Positions 24,745 through 34,883 of a DNA stretch of 64,000 bases are shown one piece after another. A program made the translations under genes and the position numbers. The stretch comes from an uncultured Pelagibacteraceae bacterium (GTDB taxonomy: Bacteria; Pseudomonadota; Alphaproteobacteria; Pelagibacterales; Pelagibacteraceae). Location: NCBI GenBank assembly GCA_902534735.1, contig CACARD010000005.1:32737-96736 (forward strand), read 5' to 3'. The stretch's first letter is position 1; every line of letters begins with the position of its first letter. Under the pieces are notes generated by a model. It saw only the letters and a program-made list of their open reading frames with translations. It was not told where the DNA came from and ran no database searches.

Positions 24745-25827
24745 ATGACAGCGCTAAGATTTAAAAAGATAAAATTACAGAGTTACAAACCAGGAAAATC
24801 CTTATTGGCTGGTAATAAAAATATTATTAAGTTATCTGCAAATGAATCTGCTTTAGGTGTCAGTAAAAACGTTGAAAAAATTGTTAAGTCTAAATTTGAT
24901 ATATCAAAATATCCAGACAGTAAATTTTCGGAATTAACACAAAAAATATCAAAGAAGTATGGTTGTGATAAATCCAAGATAATTTGTGGCTCTGGTTCTG
25001 ACGAAGTAATTCAAATGCTTTGTCAATTGTTCCTTAGAGAAAATGATGAAGTTGTTGTTCCTCAGTACAGTTTCCTCATGTATAGGATATATTCCAAAAT
25101 CGTTGGAGCAAATGTAAAATTAGCTAAAGAAATTAATTTTAAAGTTTCAGTTAAAGAAATTCTTAAAAAGACATCAAAAAAAACAAAAATTGTTTTTATT
25201 GCAAATCCAAATAATCCAACAGGAACTTATTTAACAAAAAACGAGCTATTAGACTTAAGGAGAAGATTAAATAAAAATATTTTATTGGTTGTTGATGATG
25301 CATATTTTGAATATATGAAGAATAAAGATTACAAATCTGGAATTGAGTTATTTAAAAACTCTAAAAATGTATTTATTTTAAGAACATTTTCAAAAATCTA
25401 TGGTCTAGCTTCATTAAGGATAGGCTGGGGATACGGTGATAAATCTATAATTAAAGAATTATATAAAATTAAACCACCTTTTAACGTAAATAAATTTGCT
25501 CAAATTTGTGCTGTTGAATCACTTAAAGACAATAAATTTGTTAAAAAGTCAGTAATACATAATCTTAAATGGTGCAAAAAAATTAAAAATGAGATGTTAA
25601 AATATAATATTGGTACAAACAAAATATCTGGTAATTTCTTTTTATTAGATTTCAAAAAAGCAAAATTTACCGCAGACATAACTTTAAAAAAATTACAGAA
25701 ATATGGAATTATACTAAGAGAAATGAATTCATATGGCATAAAAAATTGTTTAAGACTTACAATTGGTAACACAAAAGAAAACCAAATATTCCTTAAAAGA
25801 ATGAATACTATTTTTAAAAATGTTTAA
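24745..25827 (+). CDS. histidinol-phosphate/aromatic aminotransferase (class I/II PLP)
   Basis: NPNNPTGTYL, VVDDAYFEY, RTFSKIYGLASLRIGWGYG; paired with a prephenate dehydrogenase. Confidence 0.9.
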   Translation: MTALRFKKIKLQSYKPGKSLLAGNKNIIKLSANESALGVSKNVEKIVKSKFDISKYPDSKFSELTQKISKKYGCDKSKIICGSGSDEVIQMLCQLFLRENDEVVVPQYSFLMYRIYSKIVGANVKLAKEINFKVSVKEILKKTSKKTKIVFIANPNNPTGTYLTKNELLDLRRRLNKNILLVVDDAYFEYMKNKDYKSGIELFKNSKNVFILRTFSKIYGLASLRIGWGYGDKSIIKELYKIKPPFNVNKFAQICAVESLKDNKFVKKSVIHNLKWCKKIKNEMLKYNIGTNKISGNFFLLDFKKAKFTADITLKKLQKYGIILREMNSYGIKNCLRLTIGNTKENQIFLKRMNTIFKNV

Positions 25828-26713
25828 TAATATTCTTATTATTGGTTGCGGATTGATAGGCTCGTCAATATTAAAGGCGTCAATACAAAAAAAAATTTCT
25901 AAAAATTTTTTTGTATTTGAAAAATCAAAAAAATATAAATCTATTATTAAAAAATTTAACAAAAAAATTAAATTTTTAACAAGGTTAGATAAAAATTTAA
26001 AACAAATTGATCTTGTGATTTTAAGTACTCCTATGAGTGAATATCCTAAATTTTTTTCGTCATTAAATAAAAATCTCAATCATAATTCAATTGTAACTGA
26101 CGTTGGTTCAACAAAAAAAAATCTAATTTCTTTAAAAAAAAAAAAATTATCAAAAAATCTTGATTGGGTGATGAGTCATCCTATCTCAGGATCTGAAGTT
26201 AGTGGGCCCGAATATGGTAATGCTAATTTGTTCAAAAACAAGTGGTGCATAATAATAAAAGATAAAAATGATCTAAAACAAAAAAAAGTAGAGAAATTTT
26301 GGAAATCTTTAGGATCTAAAATAATTATTATGAACCCTGATGATCATGATAAAATTTTTTCAGTCACTAGCCATCTACCTCACTTGATTGCTTACAATTT
26401 AATAAAAACTGCTCAGGATTTTCAGAAAAAAAAGAATAAAAATTTGATTAAATTTAGTGCTGGTGGATTAAGAGATTTCTCAAGAATTGCTGCATCCAAC
26501 GAAATAATGTGGAGAGATATATTTTTCGAGAATAAAACTAATATGATTGAAGCAATAAATCTTTTTATGAAAAATTTAAAAGATTTTAAGAAGAATATAA
26601 GCAAGAAAGAAAATTCAAAGATAATAAAAAAATTAATCAATTCTAAAGTAGTAAGAAAACAAATAATTTCTCAAAAACAAGATATATCTAAACCTGATTT
26701 TGGTCGAGAATAA
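25820..26713 (+). CDS. prephenate/arogenate (cyclohexadienyl) dehydrogenase
   Basis: IIGCGLIGSSILKA, VTDVGSTK, SHPISGSEVSGPEYG, SHLPHLIAY. Confidence 0.92.
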   Translation: MFNNILIIGCGLIGSSILKASIQKKISKNFFVFEKSKKYKSIIKKFNKKIKFLTRLDKNLKQIDLVILSTPMSEYPKFFSSLNKNLNHNSIVTDVGSTKKNLISLKKKKLSKNLDWVMSHPISGSEVSGPEYGNANLFKNKWCIIIKDKNDLKQKKVEKFWKSLGSKIIIMNPDDHDKIFSVTSHLPHLIAYNLIKTAQDFQKKKNKNLIKFSAGGLRDFSRIAASNEIMWRDIFFENKTNMIEAINLFMKNLKDFKKNISKKENSKIIKKLINSKVVRKQIISQKQDISKPDFGRE

Positions 26714-26714
26714 T

Positions 26715-27461
26715 TCAGATCCTTGTTACTTTCTTTACATCTAATTTCGCAGTTTCTTTAATTAGTTTTATCGTTTTTTTAATTGGCATTATGATCACTC
26801 TTTTTTTTGGACCATAAGCGTGAATAAGATCATTTGTATTGATGCATATAGCAACATGTCCTTTCCAAAAAATAATATCACCTTTTTTAAATTTTTTTTT
26901 GGATTCCACACCTTTTTTTAATTTAACTTGATCAATCGTATCTCTTGGAAAAAAATTATTATTAAATTTATAAAATATTTGTAATAGAGCTGAACAATCA
27001 ATTCCTTCGAATGTTTTTCCACCCCATTTATATTTACAATTTAGAAAACTCTTAAATATTTTTACAAAATCAGTATTTTTTTTTTGAATTGGAAATATAT
27101 CTTTTGACCTTAGCCATTTATCTTTTTTATACATAATGAAATTTTGATTTCTTTTTAAAATTTGTATTTTGCTCGTAAATGGTAAAAACTTATTTGATTT
27201 TTCTCTTTTATTACCCAAATAAATTCTAGCCTTTAAAATTCCAACTTTGTGAGTTGGATTGAATTTTTTATAGCTATCAACTTTTTTTATAAAGCCTGAA
27301 TATTTGTCATATGAAGTCTTTATTTTAAAATAATTTTTTTTTTTACTAATTATTTTAAAACTCTCACCGTAGATAAGTTGAGAGCTAATATTAGAGTTCT
27401 TCTTTGGTTCCTCTAATATATCAACAAAAGGTTCTTTTAAAAAAAAACTATTTTGCACCAA
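26715..27461 (-). CDS. SH3-domain NlpC/P60 family cysteine peptidase
   Basis: N-terminal SH3-like repeats, KWGGKTFEGIDCSALLQIFYK, PRDTIDQ, GHVAICI. Confidence 0.88.
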   Translation of the reverse strand: MVQNSFFLKEPFVDILEEPKKNSNISSQLIYGESFKIISKKKNYFKIKTSYDKYSGFIKKVDSYKKFNPTHKVGILKARIYLGNKREKSNKFLPFTSKIQILKRNQNFIMYKKDKWLRSKDIFPIQKKNTDFVKIFKSFLNCKYKWGGKTFEGIDCSALLQIFYKFNNNFFPRDTIDQVKLKKGVESKKKFKKGDIIFWKGHVAICINTNDLIHAYGPKKRVIIMPIKKTIKLIKETAKLDVKKVTRI

Positions 27462-28821
27462 TTTTAATTTTATTCCTTATAAACCATAAACAAATTAAAG
27501 ACGGGATAACCATTAAAGTGGTAATTATAAAAAAGGTTCCCCAGTCTCCATTTAGCCAATCAACTAAAGCACCGGATGAAGAAGCAAGGGTCGTTCTTCC
27601 TGCAGTTCCAATTGAAGCTAGAAGTGCATACTGTGTAGCGGTATAAGTCCTATCCACTAAAAGAGAGATAAAGGCTACAAAAGCAACAGTTGCAAATGCT
27701 GCAGATATATCATCAGCGATAACCGCTAAAGCAAACAACCACTCAGATTTTCCTGACCACGCGAGAGCAGCAAATAATAAATTTGTTGCTGCCATAAATC
27801 CACCGGCAACAAACATTGTTTTTATTGTGCCAGCTCTCATAGCAAATATTCCACCTAATAATGTAAATACAACTGTCGTTATCCAGCCTAGAGTTTTAGA
27901 GTATATCGCTATTTCACCTTTTGAAAATCCAACCTCTTTATAAAAAACTATAGACATTCTTCCAAGAAAGGCCTCTCCAATTTTAAAAAGGAAGACAAAG
28001 CCAAGGATTCCAACTGCAATTGAGAAACCATTTTTTTTGAAGAAAGTAATTATTGGACCTCCTATTGTACCAGTAATATAAGCAACAAATTTTGTTATTA
28101 CATTATTTGATCCAAGTTTTGATTGTATTATTTCATCTGTTTCTTTTTGTTTGTTTTGCCTATCTGTTGTTATAGGCTCGTGTATAAACATTAAACCTAT
28201 ATTCATCAGGATTACTACAACGCCAAGAACTAAAAAAGTAGTTTGCCAGTAATCTTCAATTCCAATGTTTTGAAAAAATTCGGCAGTAAACAATGCTATA
28301 ACACCACCTAACTTATATCCGGTCCACCATCCAACTACAGCCATAGCAGCACCTGCTGCCATAGATTTTCCTTCATCAGCATTAATTTGTTCGATTCTCA
28401 ACGCATCAACTGTAATATCTTGTGTAGCCGAAGCAATTGCTATAACTAATCCAACACTAATTAGTAACGCCAAATTTTCTGTAGGGTTAATAAAAGTCCA
28501 AACAATTAAACTAAATAAAATTATAATTTGCATAAGGACAATCCAGCCTCGTCGATGCCCTAATCTTTTTGTTAAAAATGGAATTTGTATTCTATCAATT
28601 ATTGGTGCCCACAAATAATTAAAGGCGTACACTCCAAATATTAAACCTGCCCATCCAATAGTTGATCTACTTAAACCTTCTTCTTTTAGCCAAAGGCTTA
28701 AACTGCTGGCAATTAAAACCCAAGGAAATCCACTAATTGCACCAAGAAGTAATATTCTTAGCATTCGAATATCCTTGTAAACTAAAATAGACTCCGACCA
28801 GGTTTGTTTTTTTTCAAACAT
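27448..28821 (-). CDS. MFS transporter, AmpG-like (muropeptide permease family)
   Basis: LLLGAISGFPWVLIASSLSLWLKEEGLSRSTIGWAGL; 12-TM pattern. Start set at MFEKKQTW (28821, TAATG overlap with trkH stop) rather than the longer ORF start at 28911. Confidence 0.8.
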   Translation of the reverse strand: MFEKKQTWSESILVYKDIRMLRILLLGAISGFPWVLIASSLSLWLKEEGLSRSTIGWAGLIFGVYAFNYLWAPIIDRIQIPFLTKRLGHRRGWIVLMQIIILFSLIVWTFINPTENLALLISVGLVIAIASATQDITVDALRIEQINADEGKSMAAGAAMAVVGWWTGYKLGGVIALFTAEFFQNIGIEDYWQTTFLVLGVVVILMNIGLMFIHEPITTDRQNKQKETDEIIQSKLGSNNVITKFVAYITGTIGGPIITFFKKNGFSIAVGILGFVFLFKIGEAFLGRMSIVFYKEVGFSKGEIAIYSKTLGWITTVVFTLLGGIFAMRAGTIKTMFVAGGFMAATNLLFAALAWSGKSEWLFALAVIADDISAAFATVAFVAFISLLVDRTYTATQYALLASIGTAGRTTLASSSGALVDWLNGDWGTFFIITTLMVIPSLICLWFIRNKIKIGAK

Positions 28822-30269
28822 TAATATTTTCTCCAAAAAGATGGAATAAATAATACTAGAATTGCAAATAATTCCAACCTTCCAAGTATCATTGCAGCAC
28901 TGAGAACCCATTTAGAAAAATCAGACAGGCTTGAAAAACTTCCGTTTGGACCAATAATATCGCCTAAACCTGGACCAACATTTGAAATTGACGTGGCAGC
29001 TGCCGAAATTGCTGTAATAAAATTTAATCCATCAAGCGATAAAAGCGCAGTCACAACAAAAAATATTAATATGTAAAGGAATATAAATGAAATAATTGAG
29101 TCCATAAATTTTTCATCCACATTATTATTTTGATATTTAATTTTGAAAATTCCTCGAGGATAAATTATTTTTTTCAGCTGGTTTGATATAAATTGATACA
29201 AAATTTGAACTCTAAAAATCTTTATTCCACAAGTTGTAGAGCCAGCACAGCCTCCAATAAACATTAAAATTATGAAGTATACTAATGGAAATTGACCCCA
29301 ATTACTAAAATTTTCTGTAGCATATCCTGTTCCAGTCAAAATAGAAATTATATTAAAGCTAACAGATAAAAAACTTATTTCAGTTAAGCTTTTATTTATA
29401 ACAGATAAATAAAAAAACATTAAAAGAATTGAAATAATAACCAAAATTATAAAAGTTTTTATTTGTGTGTCTTTGAAAAATATTTTCTTATCTCCAGCCA
29501 AGTATTTGATGTAACTAATAAAAGGTATACTTCCAAGAATAATAAATATTATTGCATTAATTTCTATTAACGAGCTGTTAAAATAACCTATAGATTCATT
29601 ATAATTTGCAAAACCTCCAGTCGCTATTGTTGTCATAGCATGCACGATACTATCAAAAAAACTCATCCCAAATATAAAATAAAAAAAAGCACAAGTTAAA
29701 GTTAATAAGCTATATATAGACAATAATCTCAAAGAAACTTCTTTAGTTTTAGGAAAAATTTTTTCAGAAGTATCATTAGATGAAATATTGAAAAGTTGCA
29801 TACCCCCTATATTCATTAAAGGCATTAAAGTGATTGCCATTACGATAATTCCAATACCGCCAAACCACTGTAACATTCCTCTCCAAAGTAATATCGCTTT
29901 AGACGTTTCATTTAGATTCGTGATAATTGTAGATCCTGTTGTTGTAATACCAGACATGCTCTCAAAAAACGCATCTGTAAAACTCAAATCCGTACTAGAA
30001 AAAATTAAAGGTAAAGAACCAAATATAGCAATACTTAACCAGGAAAGTGTTGTGAGCAAAAAAGCTTGAGGTAAGCTTATCTTTTTATCGTGATCATAAT
30101 TAGAAATGAAAAATAAAAATCCAAAAACAATAGTAACAATCATTGATCCGATAAATCCTGCATCAATTTGATCAAATATTAATTGAACCAAAATAGGTAC
30201 AATCATTGAAAGACCTAAAATAATTTGCAAAACCCCTAATGTAAAAAAGACAGTTTTATAATTGGACAT
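28821..30269 (-). CDS. trkH: Trk-type potassium uptake protein TrkH
   Basis: SMSGITTTGSTII, RGMLQWFGGIGIIVMAI, GGCAGSTTCGIKIFR. Confidence 0.92.
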   Translation of the reverse strand: MSNYKTVFFTLGVLQIILGLSMIVPILVQLIFDQIDAGFIGSMIVTIVFGFLFFISNYDHDKKISLPQAFLLTTLSWLSIAIFGSLPLIFSSTDLSFTDAFFESMSGITTTGSTIITNLNETSKAILLWRGMLQWFGGIGIIVMAITLMPLMNIGGMQLFNISSNDTSEKIFPKTKEVSLRLLSIYSLLTLTCAFFYFIFGMSFFDSIVHAMTTIATGGFANYNESIGYFNSSLIEINAIIFIILGSIPFISYIKYLAGDKKIFFKDTQIKTFIILVIISILLMFFYLSVINKSLTEISFLSVSFNIISILTGTGYATENFSNWGQFPLVYFIILMFIGGCAGSTTCGIKIFRVQILYQFISNQLKKIIYPRGIFKIKYQNNNVDEKFMDSIISFIFLYILIFFVVTALLSLDGLNFITAISAAATSISNVGPGLGDIIGPNGSFSSLSDFSKWVLSAAMILGRLELFAILVLFIPSFWRKY

Positions 30270-30355
30270 TTTGAATGGACATTATTTTATGGTAAATAAA
30301 TTTCAACTCTATATGAATTATTAAAAAGGCTGATATTAAGGATATTTAAGTAGTT

Positions 30356-31924
30356 GTGATAGACAAAACAAATTTTGACAAAACAAACGCCTGGCCATTT
30401 GTTGAGGCTAAAAAGCTATTAAGAGAGAGAAAATCGAACATAGAGAAAAAAAATAAAATTGTTTTACAAACTGGTTATGGTCCTAGTGGTCTACCACATA
30501 TAGGTACATTTGGAGAAGTTGCAAGGACGACAATGATTGTCAACGCTCTTGATCATTTAACAGATATTCCAAAGGAAATTATTACATTTTCTGATGATAT
30601 GGATGGTCTTAGAAAAGTACCTGAAAATGTTCCAAATCAAGAAAAGCTCAAGAATAATCTTCACAAACCTTTAACGGATGTCCCTGATCCATTTGAAAAG
30701 TTTAGTAGTTTTGGAGAACATAATAATAATATGTTGAAACAATTTCTTGATAATTTTAAATTTGAATATTCATTTAAAAGTTCTACAGAACTCTACAAGT
30801 CTGGTTATTTTAATGACACCCTAAAATTAGTTCTAGAAAATTATGAAAAAATTATGGAAATAATTCTTCCAACTTTAGGCAAAGAAAGACAAAAAACCTA
30901 TTCCCCCTTTTTACCAATATGCCCAGAAACTGGAAAAGTTCTTGAAATACCTGTTTTAGAAATTGATTCTAAATCTTCTAAAATCATATTTGATAATAAT
31001 GGATCAAAATTGGAAAAAAGTATTTTAGACGGGAACTGCAAATTGCAATGGAAAGTTGATTGGGCAATGAGATGGTACGCTTTAGATGTTGATTTTGAAA
31101 TGTATGGAAAGGATTTAATTGAGAGTGCAATTCTTTCAACTAAGATTATTAAAACATTAGGTAAGTCTAACCCATCTGGTTTTGCGTATGAACTTTTTTT
31201 GGACGAAAAAGGTGAAAAAATATCTAAATCAAAAGGTAATGGAGTAACTATAGATGAATGGCTGAATTATGCATCTCCTCAAAGTCTATCTCTTTACATG
31301 TATCAAAATCCAAAAAGAGCAAAAAAATTGTACAGAGAAGTTGTTCCAAAAGCTGTTGATGAATATCTAGATTTTATAGAAAAAGGAAAAACTCAAAATG
31401 ATTTACAGAAGTTAATGAATCCAGTTTGGCATGTACATAATGGATCAATGCCAGAGGAAAATACAATTATGACTTTTTCAATGCTTTTAAATTTAGTTGA
31501 AACAAGTAATGCGGACAGCAAACAATTACTTTGGAAATTTGTAAAAAAATACAAGTCAGAAATTAATGAAAATGATCATCCAATTTTCGATAATTTAATT
31601 GAATATGCAATAAAATATTTCAATGATGTTATAAAAACAAAAAAAATTTACAAAACTCCAAATGAAAAAGAGAAAGTTGCACTGAAAGCATTAATTAAGT
31701 CTTTAGATAATTGTAATGATAAAATGGCTCCTGAAGATATTCAGACAAATATTTTTACCGTAGGAAAAGAAAATGGTTATAAAGAAAATTTAAGAGAATG
31801 GTTTAAGCTTATCTATGAGGTTGTATTTGGTGACGAAAATGGACCCAGAATGGGCTTCTTCATTAGTTTTTTTGGAGTAAATGAAACCAAAGAATTGATA
31901 AGAAAAAAGGTTGAAAATGTTTAA
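30356..31924 (+). CDS. lysK: class I (archaeal-type) lysyl-tRNA synthetase
   Basis: GPSGLPHIGTFGEVARTTM (HIGH-like), KISKSKGNGVTIDEWL (KMSKS-like); GTG start. Confidence 0.93.
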   Translation: MIDKTNFDKTNAWPFVEAKKLLRERKSNIEKKNKIVLQTGYGPSGLPHIGTFGEVARTTMIVNALDHLTDIPKEIITFSDDMDGLRKVPENVPNQEKLKNNLHKPLTDVPDPFEKFSSFGEHNNNMLKQFLDNFKFEYSFKSSTELYKSGYFNDTLKLVLENYEKIMEIILPTLGKERQKTYSPFLPICPETGKVLEIPVLEIDSKSSKIIFDNNGSKLEKSILDGNCKLQWKVDWAMRWYALDVDFEMYGKDLIESAILSTKIIKTLGKSNPSGFAYELFLDEKGEKISKSKGNGVTIDEWLNYASPQSLSLYMYQNPKRAKKLYREVVPKAVDEYLDFIEKGKTQNDLQKLMNPVWHVHNGSMPEENTIMTFSMLLNLVETSNADSKQLLWKFVKKYKSEINENDHPIFDNLIEYAIKYFNDVIKTKKIYKTPNEKEKVALKALIKSLDNCNDKMAPEDIQTNIFTVGKENGYKENLREWFKLIYEVVFGDENGPRMGFFISFFGVNETKELIRKKVENV

Positions 31925-32957
31925 TCTTATAAGACCTTTTATATTTAAATTTAGCCCTGAAGTTGCACACTCGCTAGCCATAAAGGCTTTAAAGTTAAAT
32001 CAGATACCAGCTATAGATAAAACAACCAGAGTTACTATCCAAACTAAATTTTTAAACAAAACCTTAAATTCTCCTCTAGGTGTTGCTGCTGGATTTGATA
32101 AAAATGCAGAAGTCTACAATCCTCTATACAAACTAGGATTTGGTTTCGTTGAGGTAGGTACAATTACACCTAAACCACAAATAGGAAATCCAAAGCCAAG
32201 AGTATTCAGATTGGAGGAAGATGAGGCTTTAATTAATAGACTTGGATTTAACAATATTGGATCAGAGGAAAGTAAAAAAAATATTGAAAATAATTCACCT
32301 AATGGATTACTTGGTATTAATATAGGACCTAATAAAGATACTGAAAACAGAGTTGAAGATTATTTAATTTGTTTCAGAAAATTTCATAATTTAGCAGACT
32401 ATATTACAATTAATATCTCTTCTCCTAATACAGAAAATTTAAGAAACTTTCACAAAAATGAAGAGTTAGATAATCTTTTAAAATGCATAAATGAAGAAAA
32501 GAAAAATTTGAATTCAAATGTGCCAATAGCAGTCAAAGTATCTCCTGATATTGATGAAAAAAGTATTGATGAAATCTCAGAACTTTTTTTAAAATATAAT
32601 GTTCAAATAGTTATAGTTTCAAATACGACCGATAGAAATAGAGAAAATGTATCTAATATAAATAAATTAGAGAAAGGCGGTTTGTCTGGAAAACCACTTG
32701 AAAATATCTCTAATGAATTGATTAATAAATTTTTTAAATTAGTTGGAAAAAAAATCTTAATAATTGGAGTTGGAGGCGTTGACTCTGCCGATGGCGTTTT
32801 TAATAAAATTGTAAGCGGTGCAACTCTTGTGCAATTGTATACAGGTATGGTTTATAAAGGACCAACTATTGCTTCAAAAATTAATAAAGATCTCGACGAA
32901 ATTGTAAAAAGAGAAGGTTTTAAAAATATTTCTGAAGTTATTGGAACAAAAAATTAA
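31911..32957 (+). CDS. pyrD: dihydroorotate dehydrogenase (quinone)
   Basis: PLGVAAGFDKNAEV, VEVGTITPKPQIGNPKPRVFRL, INISSPNTENLR. Confidence 0.96.
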   Translation: MKMFNLIRPFIFKFSPEVAHSLAIKALKLNQIPAIDKTTRVTIQTKFLNKTLNSPLGVAAGFDKNAEVYNPLYKLGFGFVEVGTITPKPQIGNPKPRVFRLEEDEALINRLGFNNIGSEESKKNIENNSPNGLLGINIGPNKDTENRVEDYLICFRKFHNLADYITINISSPNTENLRNFHKNEELDNLLKCINEEKKNLNSNVPIAVKVSPDIDEKSIDEISELFLKYNVQIVIVSNTTDRNRENVSNINKLEKGGLSGKPLENISNELINKFFKLVGKKILIIGVGGVDSADGVFNKIVSGATLVQLYTGMVYKGPTIASKINKDLDEIVKREGFKNISEVIGTKN

Positions 32958-32959
32958 TC

Positions 32960-32988
32960 TTGACTGGTATTCTTTAAGACCATATACA
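32960..32988 (+). promoter_or_regulatory. candidate sigma70-type promoter for rpmB
   Basis: TTGACT - 17 nt - TATACA immediately upstream of rpmB. Confidence 0.6.
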
Positions 32989-33000
32989 TCTTGAAAATTT

Positions 33001-33282
33001 ATGTCTAAAAAATGCGAACTTACTGGTAAAATCCCTCTAAAAGGTCACAATGTTAGTCACGCTAACAATAAAACTAAGAGAAGATTTCTTCCAAATTTAA
33101 AGAAAGTAAAATTTAAAAGTGAACTTTTAAAAAAATCTATGAGATTAACAGTTTCAAATGCAGGTGTTAGATCTGTAGATAAAAAAGGTAGCTTTGATAA
33201 TTTCTTAAAATCTGCAAAATCAAGAGATTTATCGTTAAGATTAAAAAAGCTTAAAAAATCAATAATCGCAAAAACAGCATAA
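33001..33282 (+). CDS. rpmB: 50S ribosomal protein L28
   Basis: [33 protein letters not shown]. Confidence 0.97.
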   Translation: MSKKCELTGKIPLKGHNVSHANNKTKRRFLPNLKKVKFKSELLKKSMRLTVSNAGVRSVDKKGSFDNFLKSAKSRDLSLRLKKLKKSIIAKTA

Positions 33283-33830
33283 TGAATAAAGTTTTCCTTA
33301 CTCTCTCATTTTTAATGGGATTGGTTGTGTTAGCATCTAATTATTTAGTTCAATTTCCTATAAAATATTACGGTTTAGAGGAAATTTTAACTTACGGTGC
33401 TTTTAGTTATCCAATTGCATTTTTAATTACAGATTTAGCCAACAGATCCTTTGGAAAATTAGTAGCTAGAAAAATTGTCTATATAGGCTTCACAATTGGA
33501 ATTTTGTTTACTTTAATATTTTCAACTAATTTTACTGATCTTATTTCTATAAGAATAGCAATTGGTTCAGGAACAGCTTTTATAATTGCTCAACTTTTAG
33601 ATGTTCAGATATTTGATCAATTAAGACAAAAAAAGTGGTTTATAGCACCTTTAACATCTTCTTTGATAGGTTCAACAGTTGATACTTTTTTATTTTTCTC
33701 AATATCATTCTATGGAACGGGAATTCCTTGGGTAACTTTATCGTTAGGAGATCTTGCGGTAAAAATATTTGTAGCTCTTGTAATGTTGATACCTTTTAGA
33801 TTATTACTCGGCACACTAAAAGCAGCATAA
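33282..33830 (+). CDS. queuosine precursor transporter family membrane protein (YhhQ/VUT)
   Basis: ILTYGAFSYPIAFLITDLANRSFGKLVARK, AFIIAQLLDVQIFDQLRQKKWFIAPLTSSLIGSTVDTFLFF. Confidence 0.87.
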   Translation: MNKVFLTLSFLMGLVVLASNYLVQFPIKYYGLEEILTYGAFSYPIAFLITDLANRSFGKLVARKIVYIGFTIGILFTLIFSTNFTDLISIRIAIGSGTAFIIAQLLDVQIFDQLRQKKWFIAPLTSSLIGSTVDTFLFFSISFYGTGIPWVTLSLGDLAVKIFVALVMLIPFRLLLGTLKAA

Positions 33831-34883
33831 CTAAATTTTAGGTTCTTGTTGGGTCATGCAATGTATTGCACCAAATCCCCATATCAATTTGCTACAGTCA
33901 ACTGTTTCGATTTTTCTATTTCTAAAGTAATTTTTGAAAATTTTAATTGCAATATTGTCTTCTTTTACTTTGAATATTGGAAGAATTATTTTTTTATTAC
34001 AAATATAAAAATTCATATAACTTGCAGGAACTCTTGTATTCTCAATATAAATTGGTGAAGGCATAGGAACTTTTATAATTTTGAATTTCTTTCCTTTCTC
34101 ACATTTACTTTCTTTCAATATATTTAAATTCTTATTTAAGTTTTTGTAATTTATATCTTTTTTATTATTTTCAACCGCAGTCATAATCGTATTTCTTGAA
34201 ACAAATCTTGATATGTCATCAACATGTCCATGCGTGTCATCGCCAGCAATTCCTTTTTTAAGCCATATAAAGTTTTTTATATTTAAGTATTTATTAAACG
34301 TTTCTTCGTAGTCTTTTTTTTTAAAATTTTTATTTCTTTCTTGAATTTTGCTTAACAAACATTCTTCAGTTAATAAAATTGTACCTGAGCCATTTACATC
34401 AAATGCCCCTCCTTCCATGATTATTTTTCTAATTCTGCCTTTTTTTTTGATTATTGGATCAATCTTTTTAAAATTAGCAATTTTACTAATACTATTATTG
34501 ATTTTATTGTCATTTTTATAATTTTTATACTTTGACCATCCGTTAAAACCAAAATTTAGTATTACTTTTTTCTTTTCGACCTTGTTTGTTATAAATATGG
34601 GTCCAGAATCTCTTAACCATATTCTATCAGTTTTAATATAGTGGAAGTTGATATTTTTGATTTTATTAAGTTTTATTAATTTTTTTATATTTTTTATATT
34701 TTTGCTAACGATTAAGTTAATTTTTTGATTTTTTGAAATTTTTTTTATAATTTTTAAAATTACTTCAGGAATAAATTGATATAATCCAGGCCAATCATTT
34801 TTATTATAAGGCCAAGCAATCCAAACTGAATTTTGAGGCTCCCATTCAGCCGGCATTCTAAATCCATTAAAGTTTTCATTCAT
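33831..34883 (-). CDS. aguA: agmatine deiminase
   Basis: FRMPAEWEPQNSVWIAWPYN, RDSGPIFI, GDDTHGHVDDISRFV, GFGAIHCMTQQEP. Confidence 0.92.
   Translation of the reverse strand: MNENFNGFRMPAEWEPQNSVWIAWPYNKNDWPGLYQFIPEVILKIIKKISKNQKINLIVSKNIKNIKKLIKLNKIKNINFHYIKTDRIWLRDSGPIFITNKVEKKKVILNFGFNGWSKYKNYKNDNKINNSISKIANFKKIDPIIKKKGRIRKIIMEGGAFDVNGSGTILLTEECLLSKIQERNKNFKKKDYEETFNKYLNIKNFIWLKKGIAGDDTHGHVDDISRFVSRNTIMTAVENNKKDINYKNLNKNLNILKESKCEKGKKFKIIKVPMPSPIYIENTRVPASYMNFYICNKKIILPIFKVKEDNIAIKIFKNYFRNRKIETVDCSKLIWGFGAIHCMTQQEPKI

Noticed and set aside
28822-28911. N-terminal extension of the MFS ORF (MGSQCCNDTWKVGIICNSSIIYSIFLEKIL)
   Set aside because: Extends into trkH; the TAATG-coupled start MFEKKQTW fits the family better.
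30356-31924. Archaeal-type class I LysRS as possible recent horizontal transfer
   Set aside because: Class I LysRS is known to be widespread in alphaproteobacteria, so it is not unusual here.
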